Shown: positions 52,934-61,364, numbered from the stretch's first letter. The stretch is 64,000 nt of DNA from Actinoplanes sp. NBRC 103695 (GCF_030269485.1 NZ_BSTL01000030.1:1-64000); one strand, 5' to 3'. Program-made: numbers and translations. The notes: generated by a model from the letters alone, not told the origin.

Positions 52934-53642
52934 CCCCCGGGCCGCCGAAGACCACCCGGACGCCGGGGGAGTAGAGGACGCTCGCCGGTAGGCCCGTCGG
53001 CGCGGGCAGTCCCGATGCCGCGATCAGGGACTCGTCGCAGTGCAGGAGCTCGGCCCGGTGCAGCGGCCACGTCGGGTGGTCGTTGGGCAGGTGGACCGTG
53101 CGGCCCCAGGCACGGGTGTGCAGTCCCCAGCGCGCGGTGAGGAAATGCTCCAGCGGGGTCGGCGTCTCGATCGGCTCGCCGCGACGGACCGCGAACGACG
53201 AGCGGGCGGTGCGCCTGCTGCTCGCGTACTCGAAGACCTGGTCCTTCTGCCGCAGGCTCATCCGGGCCCAGCGGTAGGGAAGGCGCAGCGTGGCCTGGGC
53301 GGTCAGCACCGGGATCAGGCGCTCGGCGTCGAGCGAGAGGAAGACGACCGCCCGCCGGCCGCGCGCGTCGACGCTGTAGAGGCGCACGTTGGTCTCGCAG
53401 AAGGTGCCCAGGTAGGGGATGCCGGGACCGCGCAGCGGGCCGAGCCCGACCATCCGGAAGCCGATCAGGCCGACGTACGTGACGCCGTCGATCACGTCGG
53501 GCCGGGTGCCGCGCGGCAGGAACGGCGCCACCACCGCCGGATCGAGCGCCCAGTGCAGGAAGGCGAGGTCGCGCCACTGCTGGACCAGCCAGGGCCGGCG
53601 GACCGGCCGGGTGGTGAGCGGCGTGACCCCCTCGACGTTCAG
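52920..53642 (-). CDS. DUF2071 (YqjF-like) protein, apparent CTG start
   Basis: 240 aa if started at CTG 53642, which overlaps the stop of the upstream aldo/keto reductase gene (CTGA). The conserved N-terminus (RPWLVQQWRDLAFLHWALDP) lies upstream of the first GTG (53534) and there is no ATG, GTG or TTG before it. The rest, FLPRGTRPDVIDGVTYVGLIGFRM and FLTARWGLHTRAWG, is DUF2071. Function unknown. The last 14 bp overlap the convergent Hpt gene. Confidence 0.82.
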   Translation of the reverse strand: MNVEGVTPLTTRPVRRPWLVQQWRDLAFLHWALDPAVVAPFLPRGTRPDVIDGVTYVGLIGFRMVGLGPLRGPGIPYLGTFCETNVRLYSVDARGRRAVVFLSLDAERLIPVLTAQATLRLPYRWARMSLRQKDQVFEYASSRRTARSSFAVRRGEPIETPTPLEHFLTARWGLHTRAWGRTVHLPNDHPTWPLHRAELLHCDESLIAASGLPAPTGLPASVLYSPGVRVVFGGPGVSAR

Positions 53643-54613
53643 TGCCCCACCTGCGACATGTCGGCGTAGCGGTCACCGGCCGGCGGCGCGATCGCGGTCA
53701 GCCGGTCGAGCTGCCCGGGCGTCAGCGTGAGCGCGACGGCGCCGGCGTTCTCCTCCAGCCGCGCCACCCGCTTGGTGCTGGGGATCGGGACCACGTCGTC
53801 ACCCTGAGTGAGCAGCCAGGCCAGCGCCACCTGCGCCGGGGTCGCGGACGCCTCCACGGCGACCTCGCGGACGACCCGCACGATCTCCAGGTTCGCGGTG
53901 AAGTTGTCGCCGGTGAACCGAGGATTGCCCTTGCGGAAATCGTCGTCGTCGAAGCCGTCGGGGGACGTGATGTGGCCGGTCAGGAAACCGCGGCCCAGCG
54001 GCGAGAACGGCACCAGCCCGATGCCCAGCTCACGCAGCGTGGGCAGCACCTCGGCCTCCGGGTCACGGGTCCACAGCGAGTACTCCGACTGCAGCGCGGT
54101 GATCGGATGCACCGCGTGGGCCCGGCGGATCGTCGCGGGCGCCGCCTCGGACAGCCCGAGGTGCCGGACCTTGCCGGCCGCCACGAGCTCGGCCATCGCG
54201 CCGACGGTGTCCTCGATCGGGATCGTCGTGTCGACCCGGTGCAGGTAGTAGAGGTCGATGTGGTCGGTGCCGAGCCGGCTGAGCGAGCCGTCGATCGCGG
54301 CCCGTACGTTGTCGGGGTGCCCGTCGACGACCCGGCCGCCGCCCCGCCCGATGTGCGACATCAGGCCGAACTTGGTGGCCAGCACCACCTCGTCGCGGCG
54401 CCCCGCCAGCGCCCTGCCGAGCAGCTCCTCGTTGGTGAACGGGCCGTAGCGCTCGGCCGTGTCGAGGAACGTGACGCCGAGCTCGATCGCCCGGTGCAGG
54501 GTGCGGATCGACTCCGCCTCGTCGGTGTCCTTGCCGGTGTACAGCGCGGACATGCCCATGCAACCCAGCCCGACGCGGGACACGCCCAGCCCCGCCAGCG
54601 ATACCTGCCTCAT
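53639..54613 (-). CDS. Aldo/keto reductase (AKR11/13-like)
   Basis: 324 aa. Tetrad D51, Y56 (DTAERYGPFTNEELLG), K81 (LATKFG), H125 (YYLHRVD); LGLSEAAPATIRRAHAVHPI, QSEYSLWTRDPE and LVPFSPLGRGFLTG are typical. NADPH-dependent carbonyl reduction; substrate unknown. Coupled with DUF2071 downstream. Confidence 0.92.
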   Translation of the reverse strand: MRQVSLAGLGVSRVGLGCMGMSALYTGKDTDEAESIRTLHRAIELGVTFLDTAERYGPFTNEELLGRALAGRRDEVVLATKFGLMSHIGRGGGRVVDGHPDNVRAAIDGSLSRLGTDHIDLYYLHRVDTTIPIEDTVGAMAELVAAGKVRHLGLSEAAPATIRRAHAVHPITALQSEYSLWTRDPEAEVLPTLRELGIGLVPFSPLGRGFLTGHITSPDGFDDDDFRKGNPRFTGDNFTANLEIVRVVREVAVEASATPAQVALAWLLTQGDDVVPIPSTKRVARLEENAGAVALTLTPGQLDRLTAIAPPAGDRYADMSQVGH

Positions 54614-54634
54614 AACCTGAAGAACCTACGCCGG

Positions 54635-55441
54635 TCAGGGCCCGAGCTCCCACAACAGGCGGTAGAACGCGATGCGTACGGGATCGGGCTCCACGCCGTA
54701 CGCGGCGAAGAACGCGTCCTGCCAGCCCGGCCCGAAGTTCCAGTCCAGGCTCCACGACGCGATCGCCAGATCCGCCCAGCGGTCCGCGACGCCCAGCGTG
54801 GCCAGGTCGACGTGCCCGGTCCACCGGCCCTCCTCGTCGACCAGTGTGTTCGGCGCGCACGCGTCGCCGTGGCAGACCACCATCCGGTCGATCGGCGGCC
54901 GGTCCACCGCCCGCGCGAGGGCCTCCGCCACGGTCAGGTGGTGGTAGTCGGGGTGCCACCGCGCCACGTCGATCAGCCCGCGGGTGGCGCGTTCGCAGGC
55001 CGACGCGAGGCGGTTCTCCACGGACCAGCTGTACGGGCACTCGTCCACCGGCAGCGTGTCGTGCAACGCTCGCAACCCGCGGCCGATCGCCGCGACCGAC
55101 GGCGCCGGGTCGGCCAGCCAGCGTTCGTCGACGGCGTTGCCGCCGGGCAGGGCCGCGGTCTGCAGCCAGGTTCCGGTGTGGTCGCTCCCGGAGGACAACA
55201 CCTGGGGTACGCGCGTGAAGGGCCGCGCCCAGGCCAGCCGCTCGGCCTCCCGTGCCAGCGGAAGCCCGCTGCCCGCCGGGGCGAACTTCACGAAACTGCG
55301 CCCGGTCACCTCGTCGCGCATCTCGAACGTGGTCCCGCCCAGGACGTTCACCCAGACCGGACGCAGTGGACGCCCGCCCGCCAGAGTCCGCACCGCCTCG
55401 GGCACCACGATGTCTGTCCGCGGTAGGTTCGACAGAAGCAT
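54635..55441 (-). CDS. Aminoglycoside phosphotransferase (APH)-family kinase
   Basis: 268 aa from ATG 55441. APH(3')-like: FEMRDEVTGRSFVKFAP (ATP Lys), VVCHGDACAPNTLVDEEGRWTGHVDLATLGVADRWADLA gives the HGD...N catalytic loop and metal Asp. Substrate could be an aminoglycoside or a cell metabolite; resistance is not implied. Confidence 0.85.
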   Translation of the reverse strand: MLLSNLPRTDIVVPEAVRTLAGGRPLRPVWVNVLGGTTFEMRDEVTGRSFVKFAPAGSGLPLAREAERLAWARPFTRVPQVLSSGSDHTGTWLQTAALPGGNAVDERWLADPAPSVAAIGRGLRALHDTLPVDECPYSWSVENRLASACERATRGLIDVARWHPDYHHLTVAEALARAVDRPPIDRMVVCHGDACAPNTLVDEEGRWTGHVDLATLGVADRWADLAIASWSLDWNFGPGWQDAFFAAYGVEPDPVRIAFYRLLWELGP

Positions 55442-55526
55442 GAGCCACCCCGATCGGTGATGATCCGTGTTCGGCACTTACACGTATCGTGGAATGCCCC
55501 GGTCCCGCCACCCCTCGGAGACCCTC

Positions 55527-56261
55527 ATGCTTCTGCCGAACGGCCGACGTTCCGCCGTGCTGTCCGCCTTGGTGGCCGTCCTGGTGGGATTGGGCTGCGC
55601 CTCCGCGCCCGCCCGGCCCGGCGCCGCCCCGCCCGAGACTGATGAGACGCCTGTCACATCAGCGCCCGCCAGTGCCGACGCCGACGGCACCGACAGCCCC
55701 GAGGAGTTCAAGGCGGACATCGGCGACGCCACCAAGATCGCCGAGGAGTACTGGTCCGGCGTCTTCGCCAAGAGCGGGCTGCGGTTCGAGCCGGTGGCGC
55801 GGGTGATCGCGTACGAGCAGGAGGGCGAGGTCGACTGCGGCGGCCAGCCCCTGGGGCTCAACAACGCCGCCTACTGTTCCGCCGGTGACTTCATCGCCTA
55901 CGACGTGAACTGGGCGTACGCGGCGTTCCAGCAGATCGGCGACGCGTTCATCTTCTACCTGCTCGGCCACGAGTACGCCCACGCCGTCCAGCTGCGGCTC
56001 AACCGGCGGGCCCAGTTCACCATCCAGCAGGAGCTGCAGGCCGACTGCATGGCCGGGGCGTACATCGGCGACATGGAGCGGCAGAAACGCCTGAGCCTGC
56101 AGGACGACGACACCGACGAGCTGGCGGCCGGGCTGGAGGCGGTCGGCGACGACCCCGGCCAGCCCTGGTTCGCGGAGGGCTCGCACGGCTCGGCGGAACA
56201 GCGCACCGAGTCGTTCGCCAAGGGTTACCGGGATTCGCTGGAGCCCTGCAAGCTGACGTGA
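55527..56261 (+). CDS. Predicted zinc metallopeptidase lipoprotein (YpfJ-like)
   Basis: 244 aa from ATG 55527 (GGAG 7 nt upstream). Lipoprotein signal with lipobox LVGLGC, a disordered Pro/Thr/Ala linker, then a neutral zinc metallopeptidase domain with FYLLGHEYAHAVQLRL (HExxH) and ELQADCMAGAYIGDM (third ligand Glu/Asp). Likely membrane-anchored outside the cell. Confidence 0.87.
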   Translation: MLLPNGRRSAVLSALVAVLVGLGCASAPARPGAAPPETDETPVTSAPASADADGTDSPEEFKADIGDATKIAEEYWSGVFAKSGLRFEPVARVIAYEQEGEVDCGGQPLGLNNAAYCSAGDFIAYDVNWAYAAFQQIGDAFIFYLLGHEYAHAVQLRLNRRAQFTIQQELQADCMAGAYIGDMERQKRLSLQDDDTDELAAGLEAVGDDPGQPWFAEGSHGSAEQRTESFAKGYRDSLEPCKLT

Positions 56262-56312
56262 ACCCGGCGTGGGCGAGAATGGTGATCCGAGCGCGTCACC
56301 AGGAGGCAGGCC

Positions 56313-56975
56313 CTGACATCACCACTTCCCGCCGCGGTGCTCTTCGACATGGACGGCACTCTGGTCGACAGCGAACGGGTCTGGGACGTCGCCCTGCGTG
56401 AGCTGGCCGCGCTCGCCGGCGGCGAGCTGTCCCTGGCCGCCCGGCACGCGATGATCGGCAGCAACATGGGCCGCACCATGCAGATCCTGCGCGATGACCT
56501 GGGCCAGCCCGACCGTCCCGAGGCGCCCGACGTCGAGTGGCTCACCGACCGGGTCTTCGAGCTGTTCGCCGACGGCCTGGTGTGGCGCCCCGGCGCGTTC
56601 GAGCTGCTCACCGCGGTGCGCGAGGCGGGCCTGCCGACCGCGCTGGTGACGTCGACCGGGCGCCGCCTGGTCGAGGTGGCGCTGCGCACGATCGGCCGCG
56701 ACAACTTCGACGCCATCGTCGTAGGCGACGAGGTCAAAGCCCCCAAACCCGACCCCGAGCCCTACCGTACGGCCGCCGAGCTGCTCGGCGTCCCGATCGA
56801 ACGCTGCGTCGCCATCGAGGACAGCCCCGTCGGCGTGGCCAGCGCCCTCGCCGCCGGCGCCGCCGTGCTGGCGATCCCCGCCGAGCTGGAGCTGCCCCCC
56901 ACCGACGGCGTGCACCTGCGCTCGTCCCTCGAGGGGATCGACCCCGCCTACCTGGCCACCTTGCTCGCCGCCTGA
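56313..56975 (+). CDS. HAD-superfamily phosphatase, apparent CTG start
   Basis: 220 aa if initiated at CTG 56313, where a consensus AGGAGG (56301-56306) lies 6 nt upstream; a GTG at 56337 would drop the first strand (TSPLPAAVLFDMDGTLVDS). Motif I DMDGTLVDSE, motif II ALVTSTGR, motif III K in EVKAPKPDPEPY, motif IV IEDSPVGVASALAAG. Beta-phosphoglucomutase-like subfamily; substrate unknown. Confidence 0.88.
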   Translation: MTSPLPAAVLFDMDGTLVDSERVWDVALRELAALAGGELSLAARHAMIGSNMGRTMQILRDDLGQPDRPEAPDVEWLTDRVFELFADGLVWRPGAFELLTAVREAGLPTALVTSTGRRLVEVALRTIGRDNFDAIVVGDEVKAPKPDPEPYRTAAELLGVPIERCVAIEDSPVGVASALAAGAAVLAIPAELELPPTDGVHLRSSLEGIDPAYLATLLAA

Positions 56976-57068
56976 CCTTCTCCGCCTCTTCTCCGCCTGG
57001 GCCCTTCTCCGCGCGGTTTTCTTCGCCCGGGCGGTCAGCCGGCCCTGTCGCCGGCCGATGAGGCTCGG

Positions 57069-57215
57069 GTGGGCAACCACAGGAGAGCCAGGACGGCCAC
57101 CGCCGTCCTCGTCACCGCGGTCCTCGCCGCCGGCACCGACGCCCGCCGCGGCGACTCGGTCACGGTGTCCGTGGTCGGCGGCTTTCCCGATGCTGCCATC
57201 GTGACGCTTGACTGA
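57069..57215 (+). CDS. Possible 48-aa secreted peptide or gene remnant
   Basis: GTG frame VGNHRRARTATAVLVTAVLAAG then VTVSVVGGFPDAAIVTLD, stop at 57213-57215 inside the 20-bp palindrome. Starts with a signal-peptide-like segment. No clear SD; low confidence. Confidence 0.2.
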   Translation: MGNHRRARTATAVLVTAVLAAGTDARRGDSVTVSVVGGFPDAAIVTLD

Positions 57216-57232
57216 CGTCATCGATGACGTCA
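57213..57232. promoter_or_regulatory. 20-bp perfect palindrome upstream of the RHH gene
   Basis: TGACGTCATCGATGACGTCA, two TGACGTCA boxes head to head around TCGA, ending 11 bp before the ATG at 57243. Ribbon-helix-helix regulators bind such paired sites, so it is a likely auto-operator. Confidence 0.65.
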
Positions 57233-57242
57233 TAGTGGTGAC

Positions 57243-57719
57243 ATGGACCTGACGCCGTATCTCGAAACGCTCCGCGCCGATCTCGCCGCGGCCGCCGCAC
57301 CCGGCGGCCCCGACACCGCGCGGGCCGCCGAGCTGCTCAGCCACTCGCTCGACGCATCCGCCCGGCTCGCCCTCCTCGAGGCGCTGTCCGACGCGGCCGC
57401 CGAGATCACCACCCGGCTGGCCGACTCGACGGTCGAGGTCCGGCTCCGCGGCCGCGAGGCCGACCTGGTGGTCACCACCACGGTGACCGAGCACGAGACG
57501 GAGGCGCCGCGCGTGCCTCCCGCCGTGGAGGGCGACCTCACGCGGCTCACCCTGCGCATGCCCGAGGCACTCAAGACGCACGTCGAGCAGACCGCCGCCG
57601 CCGAGGGCATCTCGGTGAACGCGTGGCTGGTCCGGGCGGTCACCATGGCCGTCCAGCGCCCCGCCGGCCCGCCGCCGTCCCGCCCCGGCAAACGCATCAC
57701 CGGCTTCGCCCAAGCCTGA
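57243..57719 (+). CDS. Ribbon-helix-helix (HicB/Arc-type) DNA-binding protein
   Basis: 158 aa. N-terminal helical part (1-70), a beta segment, and a C-terminal RHH domain LTLRMPEALKTHVEQTAAAEGISVNAWLVRAVTMAV. Such proteins are annotated as HicB-like antitoxins but no HicA toxin is present; the gene is instead followed 36 bp later by a DUF4097 gene. Confidence 0.82.
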   Translation: MDLTPYLETLRADLAAAAAPGGPDTARAAELLSHSLDASARLALLEALSDAAAEITTRLADSTVEVRLRGREADLVVTTTVTEHETEAPRVPPAVEGDLTRLTLRMPEALKTHVEQTAAAEGISVNAWLVRAVTMAVQRPAGPPPSRPGKRITGFAQA

Positions 57720-57755
57720 CCCAAAACGCCTTTCGAGTACGAATGGAGCCTCACC

Positions 57756-58583
57756 ATGCCCGAATTCGACCACTCCACCCCCGTCACCGTGGCCCTGAGC
57801 GTGCACGCCGGCCAGGTCGACATCACCGCCGAGGACCGGGTCAGCGTGCTGGCCGAGGTGCGCCCCATGGACGGCAGCGAGGCGTCCCGCCAGGCCGCCG
57901 AGAACACCCAGATCAGCCTCGACGGCGACACGCTGACCGTCCGCGCCCCCGAGCACGGCGGCTGGAGCCTCCGCCGCAGCGGCAAACTGCACGTGGTCGT
58001 CCGCGTCCCCGCGGACAGCACCCTGGCCTGCCACCTGGCATCGGCCGACCTCAAGGCCACCGGCAGGTACGCCGCCGCCCAGGTCAAGATCGCCTCCGGC
58101 GACGTCCGGCTCGACGACGTCACCGGCGACGCCCTGATCGAGTCGGCCAGCGGCGACCTGACCGTAGGCCGGGTGGGCGGTTCCCTCCGCGGCTCCTCGG
58201 CCTCCGGCGACCTCCGCATCGGTGACGTCAACGGTGACGTCAGCGCCGAGTCGGCGTCGGGCGACATCACCATCCGCGGCGCGGGCACCGGCGCAGCCGT
58301 GAAGACGGCCTCCGGCGACATCGAGGTGGGCACGTTGCGAGCCGGCGAGGCCCGCATCAACTCGGCCTCCGGCGACGTGAAGGTAGGCGTCCTCGCCGGC
58401 ACGGGCGTCTGGCTCGACGTGAGCACCGCGTCCGGCAAGACCCGCAACGAACTCTCCATGGGCGGCGACGCCCCCGGAGCCACCCCCGAGTCCACCGGCG
58501 CCCAGCTGGAGCTGCGCATCCGCACCGCCAGCGGCGACATCACCATCCGCCGGGCAACCGCCCCCACCCGTGCAGCGGCCTGA
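57756..58583 (+). CDS. DUF4097 beta-strand repeat protein
   Basis: 275 aa. Repeated SASGD units (IASGDVRLDDV, SASGDLTVGRV, SASGDITIRG, TASGDIEVG, SASGDVKVG) form a right-handed parallel beta-solenoid. No signal peptide, so cytosolic. Cotranscribed with the RHH gene; function unknown. Confidence 0.9.
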   Translation: MPEFDHSTPVTVALSVHAGQVDITAEDRVSVLAEVRPMDGSEASRQAAENTQISLDGDTLTVRAPEHGGWSLRRSGKLHVVVRVPADSTLACHLASADLKATGRYAAAQVKIASGDVRLDDVTGDALIESASGDLTVGRVGGSLRGSSASGDLRIGDVNGDVSAESASGDITIRGAGTGAAVKTASGDIEVGTLRAGEARINSASGDVKVGVLAGTGVWLDVSTASGKTRNELSMGGDAPGATPESTGAQLELRIRTASGDITIRRATAPTRAAA

Positions 58584-58769
58584 CCCTCCCGGACCACGCC
58601 CTCCTCATCCAGCCAGATCCAGCCGGCTCTCATCGATCCTCGCTCTCACCCATGTCATCCGGCCGGCCCTCATCCAGGCCTGAGCCACGCGGCGCCTGAC
58701 CTCCCACATTCCGTGGCGCCAACGGCCCGGCCCGCGTCCTGATCCACCTCTTCCGAGAAAGGCTCGACC

Positions 58770-58898
58770 ATGACCAGGAAGACCGACCCCAAACCCAGCG
58801 AGAGCCGTTTCGTACGCCGGCTCCGCACGCCCCGCCCCGCGAGCCGCCGCGACATCCCCGAACGCTGGCCCGTGGTCCGCGGCCCGACACTCTGGTGA
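58770..58898 (+). CDS. 42-aa conserved-looking basic peptide
   Basis: ATG 58770 with GAGAAAGG 7 nt upstream; sequence MTRKTDPKPSESRFVRRLRT...RDIPERWPVVRGPTLW, Arg- and Pro-rich. Ends just before a strong hairpin. Too short for standard gene calls; no family known. Confidence 0.45.
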   Translation: MTRKTDPKPSESRFVRRLRTPRPASRRDIPERWPVVRGPTLW

Positions 58899-58908
58899 CG
58901 CCCATCCC

Positions 58909-58941
58909 GGCGCCCGCCTCCTGCGAGAGGAGGCGGGCGCC
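58909..58941 (+). terminator. Strong hairpin, terminator-like
   Basis: Perfect 14-bp arms GGCGCCCGCCTCCT / AGGAGGCGGGCGCC with loop GCGAG, without a T-tract, between the small ORF and the convergent YdcF-like gene. Likely ends the RHH-DUF4097 transcript or serves both strands. Confidence 0.6.
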
Positions 58942-58958
58942 GCGGTGGGTGCCCCTCG

Positions 58959-59921
58959 TTACGCGCCGGTGTCCGCCCATCGCGGGTCGGCCGGGCGAGG
59001 TTCGGCTTTTCCGGACGCCTTGAGTGCGGCGTAGGCGTGAGTCACCTCGGGCGGGATATCCACGTGGGCGATGAAGCCGCGCCCGGCCGGACCGTAGCCG
59101 TCCTGATCGTCGGTGAGTCGCGGGATCTCGCCCATCAGCAGGGACACGTAACGTTCCGGGGTCCACATGCCCAGCGGCGGGTCGTCGCCGACGTGCGTGC
59201 GGTGGGACGCGAAGTTCACGATCCGCGTGTCAGGTGCGTGCAGCCGGAAGCCGGCATCCATGCGCCGCTGCATCGACGCGTCCTGGATGATCAGGATCCG
59301 CCTGTGCGGGATGCCCCGGGCGGCAAGCAGGGCCAGGGAGTTCCGGACGTTGCTGCCACAGTTGGTCGACTCGTGCTCGAGAAGGTCGGCGTGCAGGCCG
59401 TGGCGCTCCGAGAGATAGCGGTCGAAGAGCGCGGCTTCCGTCAGCCCTGCCACCGCGGCTTCCGCCAGCCCAATCGCCGCGGCTTCCGTGAGCCCCGCCG
59501 GCCCCGTCGCCGCAGCTTCCGCCGCCCCCGTCACTGCGGCTTCGGCCAGGTCCGCCGGCCGTGTCACCGCGGCGTCCGCCGGCCGCGCCATCTCGGCTTC
59601 CGGTGGTCCGGCGACCTTGGCCTTCGCCGGCCACGCCACGTCGTCCCAGACCAGGTGATGCCGCACCGCATCGCGCAGGGCATCGGTCGAGTGCCCCTGG
59701 CCGCCCACGATCATCGAACGCGCGGCCACATCGTCCGTTACAGCCCTGGCGAAGACGTCGCCACCAGCCAGAATGCTGCCGCCGAACAGGATGACTACGT
59801 CTATCCGGCCGCCGGCCACTTCTTCGGCCGCCGCGCGCGTCAACACGTCCACATCCCGTTGGGCGCAGAAGTCCACCAGCGTGTTGAGGTAGGGGTCGAC
59901 CACGGATCCGAGCCTAGTCAC
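58959..59921 (-). CDS. YdcF-like DUF218 protein with low-complexity insertion
   Basis: 320 aa, GTG start (GTG 59903 possible). Matches the E. coli YdcF plan: VVILFGGSILAG, MIVGGQGHSTDALRDAV, EHESTNCGSNVRNSLALL, IIQDASMQRRM, LLMGEIPRLTDDQDGYGPAGRGFIAHVDIPPEV. YdcF binds a nucleotide-like ligand (SAM reported). Residues about 97-160 are an Ala/Glu/Gly/Thr repeat not present in E. coli YdcF. Confidence 0.85.
   Translation of the reverse strand: MTRLGSVVDPYLNTLVDFCAQRDVDVLTRAAAEEVAGGRIDVVILFGGSILAGGDVFARAVTDDVAARSMIVGGQGHSTDALRDAVRHHLVWDDVAWPAKAKVAGPPEAEMARPADAAVTRPADLAEAAVTGAAEAAATGPAGLTEAAAIGLAEAAVAGLTEAALFDRYLSERHGLHADLLEHESTNCGSNVRNSLALLAARGIPHRRILIIQDASMQRRMDAGFRLHAPDTRIVNFASHRTHVGDDPPLGMWTPERYVSLLMGEIPRLTDDQDGYGPAGRGFIAHVDIPPEVTHAYAALKASGKAEPRPADPRWADTGA
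59441..59633. repeat. In-frame degenerate repeat in the YdcF-like gene
   Basis: Diverged GC-rich units of the form GCGGCTTCCGTGAGCCCCG / GCGGCTTCCGCCAGCCC encode AEAA/TEAA tracts inserted in a loop of the fold. Confidence 0.6.
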
Positions 59922-59985
59922 CCGCCCGGGTCGAGCGAGCCGGTCTCGGTCGCCGGGGCGGGTGGCGTGGGCGCGGTGGGTGTCG

Positions 59986-61158
59986 TCAGTCGGCTGTGGT
60001 CAGCAAGTCCTCGGGTGTGGCGTCGGGTTGCGGGGCGCGTTCCGGGTAGGGGGGAGGGGTTCCGCCGAACTCGGGGCACAACGCCTGGTGGCTGCACCAA
60101 CCGCAGAGTTTGCTGGGCTTGGGGCGGAAGTCGCGTTCCTCTTTGGCGCGTTCGATCGCGTGGGACAAGGCGACCAACGTGCGTTCGAAGCGTTCCAGCT
60201 CCTCGGCGTCGGGGCTGTAGTCGCAGATCTCCTCGTCCTTCAGGTAGAGCAGGCGCAAGACCCGGGGCACGACCCCGCGGGTGCGCCACAGCACCAGCGC
60301 GTAGAACTTGAGCTGGAACAGCGCCCTGCCCTCGAAAGCCTCTCGCGGCGCCCCTCCGGTCTTGTAGTCGACCACCCGCAGATCGCCGGCGGGGGAAACG
60401 TCGAGGCGGTCGATGTAGCCGCGGATCAGCAACTCTTCGTCGACCAAGGTGGACACCAAGGCCTCGCGTTCGGCCGGTTCCAGGCGGGTCGGGTCCTCCA
60501 CCGCGAAGTAGCTGCCCAGCAAACCCCGGGCGCTGGCGAAGAACGACTCCAGCCGGGCGTCAGGCGCCAGCGGCATCCCGTCGAGCATCAACTCCACGGG
60601 CGCGGCGGAAGGCGCCGGCCCAGCGGAAGGCGCCGGCCCAGCGGATGAGGTGGGCGCGGCAGATGACGTGGGCGCGGCGGCGGTGGAAAGCGCGGGCTCG
60701 GCGGAAGGCGGGAGCCCGATCGGTGGCACGGACGCGGTGACGGCGGAAAGCGCGGGCTCGGCGAAGGGCGCGGGCTCGCCGGACAGTGTGGGCTGGGCGG
60801 GAGATGCGGGCTGGGCGGGAGGCGTAGGGTCGAAGAGGCCCGCCAGGGCGGGCTCCTGCTCGATCAGGCGCAGCCACTGCGGCTCGACCAGGGCCTCGGC
60901 CGCGCCCCGGGTGCGTTCCTGCTGGGGCAGGTCGAAGAGGCGCTCCAGCACCGCGTGCACCAGCGTGCCCCGGACCTGGTCGGGGGTGGCCTGCTCGGGC
61001 AGGCGGTCGATGGTGCGGAAGCGGAACAGCAGTGGGCACGTCTTGAAGTCGGCGGCTCGCGACGGCGACAACGACGGGCCTGCGAACGTGGGCGCAGTCC
61101 CGGAGGATGACGCAGGCCCGGGAGATGACGCAGGCCCGGAGGATTCGGTCACCGTCAT
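59986..61158 (-). CDS. RecB-family PD-(D/E)XK nuclease with 4Fe-4S cluster
   Basis: 390 aa from ATG 61158. H68 (GTLVHAVLERL), D250 (YIDRLD), D264-x-K266 (VVDYKTG), Q282 (FQLKFYALVL) give the PD-(D/E)XK active site; C41 (TCPLLFRF) with C352, C355 and C361 (LCGWCSHQALCPEF) gives the AddB-type iron-sulphur staple. Residues about 111-190 are a Pro/Ala/Ser-rich insertion from tandem repeats. Neighbour of trmI as in other actinobacteria. Confidence 0.9.
   Translation of the reverse strand: MTVTESSGPASSPGPASSSGTAPTFAGPSLSPSRAADFKTCPLLFRFRTIDRLPEQATPDQVRGTLVHAVLERLFDLPQQERTRGAAEALVEPQWLRLIEQEPALAGLFDPTPPAQPASPAQPTLSGEPAPFAEPALSAVTASVPPIGLPPSAEPALSTAAAPTSSAAPTSSAGPAPSAGPAPSAAPVELMLDGMPLAPDARLESFFASARGLLGSYFAVEDPTRLEPAEREALVSTLVDEELLIRGYIDRLDVSPAGDLRVVDYKTGGAPREAFEGRALFQLKFYALVLWRTRGVVPRVLRLLYLKDEEICDYSPDAEELERFERTLVALSHAIERAKEERDFRPKPSKLCGWCSHQALCPEFGGTPPPYPERAPQPDATPEDLLTTAD
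60605..60640. repeat. 18-bp tandem repeat in the nuclease gene
   Basis: GCGGAAGGCGCCGGCCCA at 60605-60622 and 60623-60640, with diverged copies to about 60830, encoding SAGPAP-type units on the minus strand. Confidence 0.85.
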
Positions 61159-61275
61159 ACGGCAGAGGCTATCGGCCGGGTACGACAACAAATCTCTTGG
61201 GAAGGGTGACCACTCCCGCAGAATGAAGCGCGGCCGGCTCGTTCTGGACGCGCAGCGGCCAGAGCCGGGCGTGCG

Positions 61276-61298
61276 CCCTCGGCGTGAGCGACGGTCCG
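61276..61298. repeat. Dispersed intergenic repeat, copy 2 (upstream of site-2 protease)
   Basis: 23 bp, 22 of 23 identical to 21201-21223, 67 bp before the site-2 protease start. Possibly part of a genome-wide short repeat family. Confidence 0.7.
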
Positions 61299-61364
61299 TA
61301 TCACCCGCTCAGGTGCGACATCGTGTTTTTGAGGTTGAAGTTGTGGCGTCCGTACCATCGGGGC

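Noticed and set aside
54635..55441. Aminoglycoside resistance gene
   Set aside because: The APH fold is clear but the family covers many metabolite kinases; nothing in the context supports resistance.
57243..58583. HicAB toxin-antitoxin pair
   Set aside because: The RHH protein lacks the HicB RNase H-like half and the partner is a DUF4097 beta-solenoid, not HicA.
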